Shown: piece after piece, positions 8,967 through 16,369 of the stretch
Layout of the letters: each line of letters starts with the position of its first letter
Position numbering within the stretch: the first letter of the stretch is position 1
Source: Pseudoteredinibacter isoporae_A
Lineage (GTDB): Bacteria; Pseudomonadota; Gammaproteobacteria; Pseudomonadales; Cellvibrionaceae
DNA length: 64,000 nt
NCBI RefSeq assembly: GCF_040372805.1
Contig: NZ_BAABWJ010000004.1
Coordinates: 1-64,000 of the forward strand
Reading direction: 5' to 3'
Made by a program: the position numbers and the translations under genes
Notes under the pieces: generated by a model
Database searches by the model: none
Seen by the model: only the letters and a program-made list of their open reading frames with translations
What the model was told of the DNA's origin: nothing

Positions 8967-9562
8967 TTCAACGACTCCATGCAATAAATTTTCCCTGCAT
9001 CTTTAGGCCAGAACCACATTGCCGCTGTGTTATCGATGCTGGCAACATCGCCCTTGTAATACGGAATTCCAACGCCGTCAGCCACTGCATTACTTGGCCA
9101 CAAAAAACCATCAGTATCCGCACAGAATACGCCACCCACACGATCAATATTTGCCGGAACACCCTCAAGGGCCGTATCGGCGACACAATCAATAATTAGC
9201 GGGTTATACGAAGAGCCACCCGCATTAACGACCGACAAAATACCATTAACGTCAATGTCACCCGTTAAGCGCGAATCCTTCACACCGAAATAACTGATTT
9301 CAAGTGTGATTTCTTGTTCGATCTCGCTTTTAATATGAAGATTTTTAAACGGACGCGAACCAGCAATATACTCGCCCAGGTCATCTTGCTTGATAACCGG
9401 CTCACTCAGATTATATTCAACGCCGACAACCGCTTCCGCAGTCTCGCCATTATCCGCTCGAATGCTAACAGCACCCTTACCCTTAAGCAGGCGAACATAG
9501 GCACCGATTTCAGGAAACGTTACCGCTTCACCCGCGCCAAATTTATGAATTATCTGGGACAT
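8963..9562 (-). CDS. Beta-rich phage structural protein, candidate penton/spike base
   Basis: The 199-residue product is beta-rich and lacks a membrane helix. An N-terminal ~90-residue part (AGEAVTFPEIGAYVRLLKGK, then GVEYNLSE) could be a jelly-roll-like base. The C-terminal part (FCADTDGFLWPSNAVADGVG, AAMWFWPKD) is distinct and aromatic-rich, as expected of a receptor-facing domain. It lies between the internal-membrane proteins and a second beta-rich protein. No direct homologue recalled; role inferred. Confidence 0.65.
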   Translation of the reverse strand: MSQIIHKFGAGEAVTFPEIGAYVRLLKGKGAVSIRADNGETAEAVVGVEYNLSEPVIKQDDLGEYIAGSRPFKNLHIKSEIEQEITLEISYFGVKDSRLTGDIDVNGILSVVNAGGSSYNPLIIDCVADTALEGVPANIDRVGGVFCADTDGFLWPSNAVADGVGIPYYKGDVASIDNTAAMWFWPKDAGKIYCMESLK

Positions 9563-9563
9563 G

Positions 9564-10316
9564 TCAACTCCGATATGCCACAGCGGCCGCGCCGACCATC
9601 AAGGTCATTGCAATCCACTTGATAAATGATTCAGTTACCAGGGCGGTTTCCGATTGCTCGCCCTTAATGACGCCATCAATAGCCGCTTGAACCGCGACGT
9701 TCGAGTTATCGGAAATTTCTTTTACCAGACTCATACTGGATAAATTAATTTCTTCAACAGCAGCCAGGGCTTTATCCTGTGAGCGCTCAACAGCCAAAAA
9801 ACTTGTGCTTGTAATCGCCTCTACCGATTGCGCCGCGCCCCGATAGGCACTGTCAACTGAGACCAAAGCATTTTCATTGATCTCTGCATTGATCCGTGCC
9901 ATTTCCTCATTGCTTGCAATCAAATTTTCTACAGCTGTAATCTGATTAGCCGAAGTTTCCTTGAACAAATCCGCATTGATTGCAAAGAGGTCGCTTGCTG
10001 TATCGAGAACACCCAGGCTTAAGTCGTTCACATTCCTGGCGTAATCGTCATAGAGATCAACACCAGCCAACGCAATGTTTTCCATTCCGCTGATAGCATC
10101 GCCCGCAAGATCAAACGCCAAACCCACCGTTTCATAATCGGTGATGGTGTTATTGATCGTTACCGAGTTGCCCGAACTCTTTTTATGAAATTCGACACCG
10201 GAAATACTGGCACCAGCAGACCCGCCACTGGCCTGGTTGCCACTGGTGCTTGATGTTGAAGTCTGGTTTGTTTCGCTGGCACCAGAACCAAAAAAACCGC
10301 CACCCAAAAAGCCCAT
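9564..10316 (-). CDS. Long helical phage protein with C-terminal membrane anchor
   Basis: The 250-residue product begins Gly/Ser/Thr-rich (GFLGGGFFGSGASETNQTS). A long Ala/Glu/Asn-rich helical stretch of ~150 residues follows, with heptad-like repeats but almost no Cys or Pro. It ends in a C-terminal helix (WIAMTLMVGAAAVAYRS). The arrangement suggests a stalk or tail-tube-like membrane protein of the virion, possibly the DNA-delivery apparatus of a lipid-containing phage. Its start shares one base with the stop of the upstream small gene. Function not known. Confidence 0.65.
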   Translation of the reverse strand: MGFLGGGFFGSGASETNQTSTSSTSGNQASGGSAGASISGVEFHKKSSGNSVTINNTITDYETVGLAFDLAGDAISGMENIALAGVDLYDDYARNVNDLSLGVLDTASDLFAINADLFKETSANQITAVENLIASNEEMARINAEINENALVSVDSAYRGAAQSVEAITSTSFLAVERSQDKALAAVEEINLSSMSLVKEISDNSNVAVQAAIDGVIKGEQSETALVTESFIKWIAMTLMVGAAAVAYRS

Positions 10317-10516
10317 TACTTCTTACCTTTTGTTGCGACATAGACCAGGACAACAAAGCCCACGGTCATCATCAACATTTGATTATTGCTTTGCTCGGGA
10401 GACTGACCAAAACTTACTGGCCCACTACTCCCACCATAGAACGGCCCACCGCTGGTGGTTGTGGTTGGCCCACCACCGCCAGCAATTTGACCGAAGGATG
10501 CAAACAGTTCGCCCAT
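10316..10516 (-). CDS. Small Gly-rich phage membrane protein
   Basis: The 66-residue product is Gly/Ser/Thr/Pro-rich in its first half (AGGGGPTTTTSGGPFYGG) and has one C-terminal helix (MLMMTVGFVVLVYVA) ending TKGKK. Tight spacing on both sides (3 bases downstream of the preceding stop, 1-base overlap with the next start) supports a real gene. A virion-membrane protein is likely. Confidence 0.65.
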   Translation of the reverse strand: MGELFASFGQIAGGGGPTTTTSGGPFYGGSSGPVSFGQSPEQSNNQMLMMTVGFVVLVYVATKGKK

Positions 10517-10519
10517 GAG

Positions 10520-10903
10520 TTACCCCAGCTTGCCAGATGCCACCAAGACCAACCCAATACCAGCCAAGATCAAAACGCCGTTATTAATTTTCATGCCCGC
10601 AATGGTGGTTGAACCATTAAGGCCAGTCGGTACAGCACCGGTTTGAATCGGAATGTTTTTGGTGTCGTTACCCGTTGGGTTGTACTGGGTGTTTTGCGGA
10701 TGGTTTGCCACCATCTTAGGGTCGCCCATGGTTTCGCTAACTTTGTAGCTCTGGTACGCACCCAACAGCCAATCCACAGTACTGGATATACCACTAGGGA
10801 TAAAACCGGCATCGCTCGCACTGGCAGCCGCGTAATAGTCCTGTGTACCCTGACTCAGATTGTTGTAAAAGTTAGGGTCTAAATACCCGTTGTTACTTTC
10901 CAT
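10520..10903 (-). CDS. Phage structural protein with C-terminal membrane helix
   Basis: The start has a good GAGGTG site 6 bases upstream. The 127-residue product has a Tyr/Asn/Ser-rich N terminus, a hydrophilic middle and a C-terminal helix (GVLILAGIGLVLVASGKLG). It is the first gene after the capsid gene and its terminator-like hairpin, so it heads the minor-structural block. Probably one of the virion membrane proteins under the capsid; no homologue recognised. Confidence 0.65.
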   Translation of the reverse strand: MESNNGYLDPNFYNNLSQGTQDYYAAASASDAGFIPSGISSTVDWLLGAYQSYKVSETMGDPKMVANHPQNTQYNPTGNDTKNIPIQTGAVPTGLNGSTTIAGMKINNGVLILAGIGLVLVASGKLG

Positions 10904-10918
10904 CTTTTACACCTCAGA

Positions 10919-10945
10919 ATAAAAAGCCGATCAGTGACCGGCTCT
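10919..10945 (-). terminator. Attenuator-like hairpin after the capsid gene
   Basis: On the minus strand AGCCGGTC and GATCGGCT flank ACT and are followed by TTTTA. It lies between the capsid stop and the next Shine-Dalgarno, inside the operon, so partial termination would raise capsid mRNA over the distal genes. Confidence 0.6.
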
Positions 10946-10957
10946 TTAGCGAAACAC

Positions 10958-11767
10958 TTAGATGCCGTTTAGCGCATCAATGTATTCCACATAGTTGTTG
11001 ATTGTCCCCGCCGCTTGCTGTTTTGCGTAGATTCGCAAATCCTGCAATTGATCGGTTTTCAAGTTGGCAATAATCTTGCCCTGCAGGTTGAAATCAACAT
11101 GCACAAACTTGGCAGACACAGGGGTGCGAGCGTGCACCGCTTGCTCCTGGGTGGTTTCCAACAACTCTTTTGAGGCGTCAATCAGCTTGCCCGTACCCAG
11201 GCCTGCGTTTACGTCCACCTCAATCTCAGAAATGGCAGGATTATCCAAGTGCATTGCCTGAATACGCGGGCCTTTGTCAATTTTCGTCAGCTCAACGCGG
11301 CCACTGCCCAAGTTCGCACTGGAAAATTCCTTAATCTTAGTCATCAGACCCAAGGGCTCACCTTTACGACGCATTGCGTAAGCGGTAATTGCTGGCTCAG
11401 GGTCACCGGCATCAAGATTGTTTTTCCAGTTAACGGTTACCTGGGAAAGACCCAAGGTTCCGAGGCTGGTCATCATGCGCTCTTCTTCGGTGGCCATTTC
11501 AGGACGATAAAACCAAAGCGTTAAATAACTCACTTTGTTTTTACGACTGTAGTACACGTTCAAGTCGTGAATAATGCCCGCATGAGGTACGTCCCAAATC
11601 GGGTTTGTACCCACTTTGACTTTGAATTGCTCCATTTGCTCTGGAGTAATGTTTTCCAGTTTCAATTGGATAAAGTCGTAGGTCATGCCGACTGGCAAAT
11701 CCAAAATGCAGCGACCATTCCGCACATTGTTGTTAGTGATTGTTCCTAGTGGTTCTAATCCGCGCAT
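10958..11767 (-). CDS. Major capsid protein, PM2 P2-type double jelly-roll
   Basis: I place the start at ATG 11767 (MRGLEPL), overlapping the stop of the upstream 35-residue gene as TAATG; the longer upstream ORF is an artefact. The product is 269 residues, the same length I recall for PM2 P2. Matches to remembered P2 segments are in order: CILDLPVGMTYDFIQLKL with CSIKLPIGQTYEVIDLRY near the N terminus, FYRPEM with FVRPEM, then LGTLGLSQVTV with LGTVGLTTCEI, and a C-terminal LRIYAKQQAAGTI/YVEYI with LRLKIDST/IVEYM. P2-like proteins form trimeric capsomers around an internal membrane. An alignment or fold prediction would settle it; I am confident of the family. Confidence 0.88.
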   Translation of the reverse strand: MRGLEPLGTITNNNVRNGRCILDLPVGMTYDFIQLKLENITPEQMEQFKVKVGTNPIWDVPHAGIIHDLNVYYSRKNKVSYLTLWFYRPEMATEEERMMTSLGTLGLSQVTVNWKNNLDAGDPEPAITAYAMRRKGEPLGLMTKIKEFSSANLGSGRVELTKIDKGPRIQAMHLDNPAISEIEVDVNAGLGTGKLIDASKELLETTQEQAVHARTPVSAKFVHVDFNLQGKIIANLKTDQLQDLRIYAKQQAAGTINNYVEYIDALNGI

Positions 11768-11874
11768 TACAGAGCCCGCCCATCTACAAAGTTTTTGAAT
11801 TCGCGGGAAACACTGGAACCAAGACCAATAAGCAGAATGGTCACTCCAACGGTTGCCCAATTAACGTTTTTCAC
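11767..11874 (-). CDS. 35-residue phage membrane peptide coupled to capsid gene
   Basis: Translated by hand from GTG 11874 to TAA 11767-11769: a lysine/Asn start, one helix (WATVGVTILLIGLGSSV) and a charged tail (SREFKNFVDGRAL). Its stop overlaps the capsid ATG as TAATG. A tiny membrane protein directly upstream of the capsid gene fits the internal-membrane peptides of PM2-like virions. Confidence 0.65.
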   Translation of the reverse strand: MKNVNWATVGVTILLIGLGSSVSREFKNFVDGRAL

Positions 11875-11939
11875 GGTGATTTCTCCCGTTAAATTTTCTT
11901 CTTCGCGTGACGCCTCACGGCGTTACATACAGTTCAGGT

Positions 11940-12032
11940 TTACAAGTAGTCTTTAAGACCAGGAACCTTTTTGCCCACGGCTACAGCAACAACAGCGATA
12001 GCAGCGGTTTTCAAAATGGTTTTCATGCTCAT
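11940..12032 (-). CDS. 30-residue phage membrane peptide
   Basis: Translated by hand from ATG 12032 (a second ATG is at 12026) to TAA 11940-11942, with GGGGGA upstream. The product is MSMKTILK, a hydrophobic run AAIAVVAVAVG, then KKVPGLKDYL. It lies between packaging ATPase and capsid genes. Likely a virion-membrane peptide; too short for family assignment. Confidence 0.6.
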   Translation of the reverse strand: MSMKTILKTAAIAVVAVAVGKKVPGLKDYL

Positions 12033-12116
12033 AAGTCCCCCAGGGATTTGTTTGTTGAGTTCGCTTTCAATGCCCCCACTGTAGGCGCACTCCCCAGAAA
12101 CAAGGCAAGCCCTCCC

Positions 12117-12806
12117 CTATAGGGGAATTTGGGCTTGATTGATGGTGAATTTGGGTTTATTGCCGGAGAACGTGAGCTGGCCCAGGTCATACGTTGAGCT
12201 GTTATCGTCGATCGTTACGAAATCAAATTTGCCGTTATCCTGATCGGCCTTAAGCCCTTTAATCAGGTCTAAAGGCAAGCCCGTCATTCGCATCATGTAG
12301 TCGCGATCACTTGGTAACTTGAGCGCACACAGGTGAACGATGGACGCATTACCCACTGAGGTTTTATCGCTTTCGGCTGGCCGCTGAGTGATGGCAAAAA
12401 TGTCCGGCCCGTACTTCAAACCACGACGCAATAAAATCCCGTACCACTCTGGGGCTTTGCTTGGGTTTGTTACGTCTGCGGTTTCTTCCAGCACCACACC
12501 GGATTTAACGCCCTGCTCACCACACTTGCGGATAAACCAGAAAGCACGCTTGCAGAAGCCGTTAAAATCGCCCAGTGACCCCGTGTAGCCAATGACCGCC
12601 TTTTTGCCCGCACAAAGTTCAATGTACTTTGTGAGTTCGGGAAGCGAACGCGCCCTATGGGTAACCTGGGAATACTGTTCCTCAACATCCCAAATCAACA
12701 GACACGGAATATCCTTGATGAGGTCTAGGGCTTTCTGGGTTTTCCCCGAGCGAGATCGGCCAATCAGGGCGTACAACTTGCCCGATTTAATCTGCGGCAC
12801 CGTCAT
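12117..12806 (-). CDS. Genome-packaging ATPase, FtsK/HerA type (PM2 P9-like)
   Basis: The 229-residue protein has Walker A GRSRSGKT at residues ~16-23, Walker B-like SGVVLEETAD (~112-121) with the catalytic Glu, and a polar FAITQRP motif (~148-154) as in the A32/P9/HerA packaging ATPases of tailless membrane-containing viruses. The length matches those viral ATPases (~200-240 residues). It would power DNA entry or retention at a special vertex. Its start overlaps the upstream gene by 20 bases, and only two tiny membrane genes separate it from the capsid gene, the classic ATPase-capsid pairing. Confidence 0.88.
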   Translation of the reverse strand: MTVPQIKSGKLYALIGRSRSGKTQKALDLIKDIPCLLIWDVEEQYSQVTHRARSLPELTKYIELCAGKKAVIGYTGSLGDFNGFCKRAFWFIRKCGEQGVKSGVVLEETADVTNPSKAPEWYGILLRRGLKYGPDIFAITQRPAESDKTSVGNASIVHLCALKLPSDRDYMMRMTGLPLDLIKGLKADQDNGKFDFVTIDDNSSTYDLGQLTFSGNKPKFTINQAQIPL

Positions 12807-13197
12807 CGGCTCCCCCTTCTTCTCCCTGGGTTTCTTTCAAGCGGCGCGGCAATCTCACCCTTGGGCCAACAACCGCTAAGGTGGTGATAAGCGCACCCAC
12901 CCAAGGCCCCGTTTCCCCAACGCCCCCAGGCCAAGTCTCAGCACAGGCCGTTGCATAAGCATCCGCCAGCGCTTCAATTTCCGCCTCCTGAATCCCCCAG
13001 GCCGGACATAGAATCCCTGGCATAGGTGTTAAGACTGTTTTGATCAGACCGAAGTACTCAGACTTGGCGCTCAGCTCCTGGGCTTGTTGTTGCTCCCCAG
13101 CTACTATCTCGCTTTGCGGTGGTGCCACCTCAAGTGCCGAATCCTCGTTTTTGATTTCCTGGAGCTCCAACTCCAATGAATCTGTTGGGGTATCCAT
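12787..13197 (-). CDS. Phage acidic protein with C-terminal membrane helix
   Basis: The start at ATG 13197 (MDTPTD, 136 residues) overlaps the upstream stop as TGATG. The N-terminal half is acidic and Gln/Glu-rich (LELELQEIKNEDSALEV, GEQQQAQELSAKS); a central soluble part is followed by a helix (WVGALITTLAVVGP) and a basic then acidic tail. It is encoded directly before the packaging ATPase. No family recognised; virion-membrane or packaging-vertex partner is my inference. Confidence 0.6.
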   Translation of the reverse strand: MDTPTDSLELELQEIKNEDSALEVAPPQSEIVAGEQQQAQELSAKSEYFGLIKTVLTPMPGILCPAWGIQEAEIEALADAYATACAETWPGGVGETGPWVGALITTLAVVGPRVRLPRRLKETQGEEGGADDGAAD

Positions 13198-13589
13198 CAA
13201 AACACCTCCCGATCTAGCCAACCCATCAACGTACCTTCATCACCTCCCCCAACTGCTGCCTTGGGGGGCGGGTGCTTAATGACCTTCTCTGGCTCCTGGG
13301 GAGCCGCTGGGATTTTCTGGGGAATGTCGGCTGGGGTTTCTGGGGAATCTACCGGCGCGGGCTCAGGGGCAGCCTCTGGGGATGCGCCTTTAAATTCACC
13401 ATGCTCCAATAGAAAATCTTGACCAGCTTTGCTGTTTAAAAATACCGGCCCCGTAGGGGTGGCCATGTAGAGTGGATAAGTTTTCCCAGGCTTCTGGGAT
13501 TTCTTAACGGTGATTTTGTCTCCCCACAGCTTTGATAGTGCGGATGAAGACAGGGTGGCGACATCGCCACCCGGGTTGGTGTTTGCCAT
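13197..13589 (-). CDS. Phage protein with Pro/Glu-rich C-terminal half
   Basis: A 130-residue product: an N-terminal ~70 residues that look folded (SALSKLWGDKITVKK, YPLYMATPTGPVFLNSKAG), then a long Pro/Ala/Glu low-complexity stretch (ASPEAAPEPAPVDSPETPA) and a short C-terminal tail. Coupled as TGATG to the next gene. No homologue recognised. The disordered tail could bridge partners or bind DNA in the virion. Confidence 0.6.
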   Translation of the reverse strand: MANTNPGGDVATLSSSALSKLWGDKITVKKSQKPGKTYPLYMATPTGPVFLNSKAGQDFLLEHGEFKGASPEAAPEPAPVDSPETPADIPQKIPAAPQEPEKVIKHPPPKAAVGGGDEGTLMGWLDREVF

Positions 13590-13632
13590 TTCGGCTACTC
13601 CTGGCGTCTCACGACGAGCAGATTAAAAAAAT

Positions 13633-13821
13633 TTATTGGTCGCTTATCAGCTGATCAATTTCCTTCTGGTTTTGTAGAAGCTCCTCCCCCCGCTTCATCA
13701 TCGCTGGGAACATCACAGCCGCCCCCATCTTTCGAACATCGGCCATGAACTTCTCCATTACCTTCGTTTGCTGGTGGATTTTCTCTATTTCCACGAGCTG
13801 CATTATTCTTTGCCCCTTCAT
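13633..13821 (-). CDS. Small helical phage protein overlapping a lipoprotein gene
   Basis: A 62-residue, highly helical, charged product (EIEKIHQQTKVMEKFMADVRK, given here split as EIEKIHQQTKVMEKF and MADVRKMG; tail EELLQNQKEIDQLISDQ). Two possible starts (MKG, or MQL six codons later). It shares 167 bases with the 3' part of the lipoprotein gene in another frame. Its clean amphipathic pattern suggests it is coded; an Rz/Rz1-like overlapping arrangement is imaginable but unproved. Confidence 0.5.
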   Translation of the reverse strand: MKGQRIMQLVEIEKIHQQTKVMEKFMADVRKMGAAVMFPAMMKRGEELLQNQKEIDQLISDQ

Positions 13822-14008
13822 TGATACCCTCTCTCACCTGCAGGGCGATACACCCTACCCCAACCCCGTGCGATACAGACGCTACCGGATTGATCTGACG
13901 TAATGCTGCCCGGGTTTCAGCATCATTGCAGTATTGCAACGCTACTGGCGCCAAAGAGCAGCCCCCTAAACTGGCCGCAATGGCCAGACAAATTAATTTA
14001 TTCTTCAC
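13655..14008 (-). CDS. Phage lipoprotein
   Basis: I choose the GTG at 14008, one base past the upstream stop, which gives a perfect lipoprotein signal: VKNKLICLAIAASLGGC with a lipobox SLGGC (117 residues). The mature part has a Cys-containing segment and an extended Gly/Asn/Glu/Asp-rich tail of low complexity. The tail region overlaps the 62-residue ORF. Membrane-anchored lipoproteins in phage genomes act in lysis (spanin) or superinfection exclusion; which one applies is open. Confidence 0.6.
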   Translation of the reverse strand: MKNKLICLAIAASLGGCSLAPVALQYCNDAETRAALRQINPVASVSHGVGVGCIALQVREGINEGAKNNAARGNRENPPANEGNGEVHGRCSKDGGGCDVPSDDEAGGGASTKPEGN

Positions 14009-14009
14009 T

Positions 14010-14300
14010 TCAAAGCCCTTTTGTATTGCCACTGATACCAATTTGTAACTGAGCTGACTTTCCACACACGCCAATACTCCGATCGACTATCCACGGCGAA
14101 TGCATATATTCAGCATAACCAATAGCCTGATTGATCGAGCACTCGTAAACGACATTCCTTTCAATCCAAATCCGAATGACTACAGAGTCGAGAGCATCAG
14201 ATTCACACCGCTCAACAAATCGTGACAGCTCGCTCTTGAAGAAAGATAGACCTATAAACCAGTTGAATATTGCTTGCTTCATTTTTCTAACTAGCATCAC
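14010..14300 (-). CDS. Phage protein of unknown function, 96 residues
   Basis: Start uncertain among three in-frame codons (14300, 14297, 14282), none with a clear Shine-Dalgarno; the last gives MKQAIFNWFIGLSFF. An N-terminal hydrophobic/aromatic stretch precedes a soluble part with four Cys (VERCESDAL, VVYECSIN, SIGVCGKS). It is chained between two phage genes with 1-14-base junctions. No family recognised. Confidence 0.5.
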   Translation of the reverse strand: MMLVRKMKQAIFNWFIGLSFFKSELSRFVERCESDALDSVVIRIWIERNVVYECSINQAIGYAEYMHSPWIVDRSIGVCGKSAQLQIGISGNTKGL

Positions 14301-14511
14301 GAATATGCTGTTCTAGCAGGCACAATTCATGAACAACAAACTCCGAAATATCAGCCAAATCATCAAGCCGAAGATCACGACAACCAGCAACGGCTTCCAT
14401 CCAAAGCTGTCTCATTTCGTTTACCTCACCCAGGCTGAAATTTTTTGACTCAGCCAACTTGATCAAAGAGCCCTTAAGGTCTCCATGCTTTAAATTCAAT
14501 TCACGAACCAT
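14287..14511 (-). CDS. Small helical phage protein
   Basis: I prefer ATG 14511 (preceded by GGAGAAGG) over the TTG one codon earlier. The 74-residue product is mostly helical and acidic (NEMRQLWMEAVAG, DLADISEFVVHELCLLEQH). No homologue recognised. It lies between the replication initiator and the lipoprotein block. Confidence 0.55.
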   Translation of the reverse strand: MVRELNLKHGDLKGSLIKLAESKNFSLGEVNEMRQLWMEAVAGCRDLRLDDLADISEFVVHELCLLEQHIRDAS

Positions 14512-14556
14512 CAACCTTCTCCAGTACAGTTATTGACACAAGTCCAAGGCAACTCG

Positions 14557-14649
14557 CTAACGCGAGTTGGAATGCCACCCTACCCGCAAAACCCAAACAA
14601 CCCATGCAGATAAAGCCAGCGAAAAGAAAATATCATTAAGTAAATCCAT
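14557..14649 (-). CDS. 30-residue membrane peptide overlapping the rep 3' end
   Basis: Translated by hand: ATG 14649, inside the last codons of the replication gene in another frame, to TAG 14557-14559. The product is MDLLNDIFF then a hydrophobic helix (SLALSAWVVWVLRVG) and a short polar end. GGCGGTGG precedes it. A second small ORF (ATG 14605 to TGA 14501) overlaps it and looks less likely. The palindrome AACTCGC/GCGAGTT (14551-14568) straddles its stop. Confidence 0.5.
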   Translation of the reverse strand: MDLLNDIFFSLALSAWVVWVLRVGWHSNSR

Positions 14650-16369
14650 AACCACCGCCCGGCCCACGGAGAAAATCGAGCTGCTCGTCGCTCAGCTCTT
14701 CTTCCGTTTTTTCAAAAGTTTCTAGCAGTGATTCCACCGCCGCGCCCACGCGATCAATTGACCAGCGATAAAAGCGAGACAGGATAAATTTCCCGGTTTT
14801 CATGCACTCAAGGCCAAACACGCACCCCTTCGAATCCTCGCCGTACCGGTTTACCGGACAATCTAAAAACTCCCCGGTTTCCTCATTGGTTTCTAACCAA
14901 CGTGCAGCCCTTAATGGAACGTTTGCACGCTCCCCCATTGGACCACCCATCAACATACAAAAAGCCGCCCAATCTGAATCATCAGAGGCGGCTTTTCGGA
15001 TTTCTTCTATAGCTTCATCCTCATGTGGATCAATTCGACGTAGCTCCCGCCAAACCGTGACACTAGGTCCCCCGATTTGCTGGAACTGGCGAATGCCCCA
15101 ACAGGAGGCCCACGCGCATATCCTCTCAGCACTATCCGCAGCAGGTTTGCCCAGCAGGTCTTCGGCAATGTGCGTACCGTCAATGTTTTTAGCAATATAT
15201 TTGGCGATGTAACCCGCTGCACTTCCACGGGACTTATCAATATCAACCACTTTGGTACGATACTTTTTTGCTCCGGCCTCGTCGGCAAATTCGCGTAACC
15301 AGTAAGCGCGAATGATTGCTTTAAAATCGTCGAGCAATTCCGGCTCAAGGAAAAACAATCCGTGCCAATGAGGTGTACCGTCATGATGAGGCTCGACAAC
15401 ACGAAAACCGTAGACACGAATACCCTCACGGCTGAGCTTCGCCCGAGCCAGCTCCCAAGTTTTGGTTTGCCAAGCATGGGCCTCCCTTGGCGTAGCGCCG
15501 TTATAGTTTTGATTTTTGACAACGCGAACACAGCGGCCGCTTGAGCCAAAAATTTGTTTAGTTGGATGATATGCCGAAGGGCAACTAGTAGTGATGAAAA
15601 CGCCAACATGACCAAGCTCGTCAGCCACTTCCTCGAAGCCTCGCATTCTCACCATCAATTCATTTCTACGAATCTCAGGGTTACTGTTCGATAAATCGGA
15701 AAGCTCGGCCAACGTGTAAACGTCAGCTTCGTTATTCGTGGCTTCCATTGATTCTAAAATTGCTCGGTTTCTTGCAACTTGAACGCGACGAAACCTTACG
15801 GCTTCATTACTGCAATAGACTTGTGCTTTTTGATGAACCAAACGCAGACTTCTAGCCAATTGATCCTTTTTTCTCGCTTGCAGAACCCGAGCCTGTCGAC
15901 GCCACCAAGCCGCCGATTTGGTTCTGGCAATTGCGCCCTCAAGACCGAACATACAGAACTGAGGAAATGTTAAGCCGTAGGAATGAACAAGCTCACGAAT
16001 CATAAATCCCGGCAGAGGTGAAGTATCAGCAAGGCGAGAACATTCTTTTGATTTACTCTCAGCCCAGTTTTTAATTGACTCATCGTCCCAAGACAAATTC
16101 AGGTCTAAAACTTTGAGCTTTTCATCGGTCAAACGAAGCGCGTTATTCGCCGCAACATAGGCAGCATTTTTTCTTACATCATGGGAAATTGCATGGCGCG
16201 GACCTTGCCCACCACCAAGCAAATTTGAACGTTTATAGCCCGCCGCCTCGAAATAAGCATTGCGACCTACACCATGTTTGATTTCAGACAGAAAGCGCTC
16301 AGAGTCGCGCATGTTCCATTTAATCTGACCTTCAAACTTTTTTTGCTCACCTTGCCAGTCGAGTTTCAT
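14636..16369 (-). CDS. HUH rolling-circle replication initiator (PM2 P12 / phage GPA-like)
   Basis: The 577-residue protein has the HUH motif GTPHWHGLFFLE (~residues 335-346) and, ~65 residues later, the active-site motif GYIAKYIAKN with two tyrosines, as in superfamily-I initiators (phiX174 gpA, PM2 P12). These nick the plus origin and re-ligate the displaced strand. A basic N-terminal region and KTKTWELARAKL-type helices (read as QTKTWELARAKLSREG) surround the nuclease. Length is close to the ~630 residues of PM2 P12. Its start overlaps the upstream gene as ATGA, so it is expressed early with the small genes ahead of it. This is strong evidence for circular dsDNA (or ssDNA) phage replication. 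Confidence 0.88.
   Translation of the reverse strand: MKLDWQGEQKKFEGQIKWNMRDSERFLSEIKHGVGRNAYFEAAGYKRSNLLGGGQGPRHAISHDVRKNAAYVAANNALRLTDEKLKVLDLNLSWDDESIKNWAESKSKECSRLADTSPLPGFMIRELVHSYGLTFPQFCMFGLEGAIARTKSAAWWRRQARVLQARKKDQLARSLRLVHQKAQVYCSNEAVRFRRVQVARNRAILESMEATNNEADVYTLAELSDLSNSNPEIRRNELMVRMRGFEEVADELGHVGVFITTSCPSAYHPTKQIFGSSGRCVRVVKNQNYNGATPREAHAWQTKTWELARAKLSREGIRVYGFRVVEPHHDGTPHWHGLFFLEPELLDDFKAIIRAYWLREFADEAGAKKYRTKVVDIDKSRGSAAGYIAKYIAKNIDGTHIAEDLLGKPAADSAERICAWASCWGIRQFQQIGGPSVTVWRELRRIDPHEDEAIEEIRKAASDDSDWAAFCMLMGGPMGERANVPLRAARWLETNEETGEFLDCPVNRYGEDSKGCVFGLECMKTGKFILSRFYRWSIDRVGAAVESLLETFEKTEEELSDEQLDFLRGPGGGYGFT

Noticed and set aside
11768..11860. N-terminal 31-residue extension of the capsid ORF
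   Set aside because: It overlaps the coupled 35-residue membrane gene; the TAATG junction and P2 length support the internal ATG.
14501..14605. 34-codon ORF with a hydrophobic stretch
   Set aside because: It overlaps two better-supported genes and has no clear Shine-Dalgarno.
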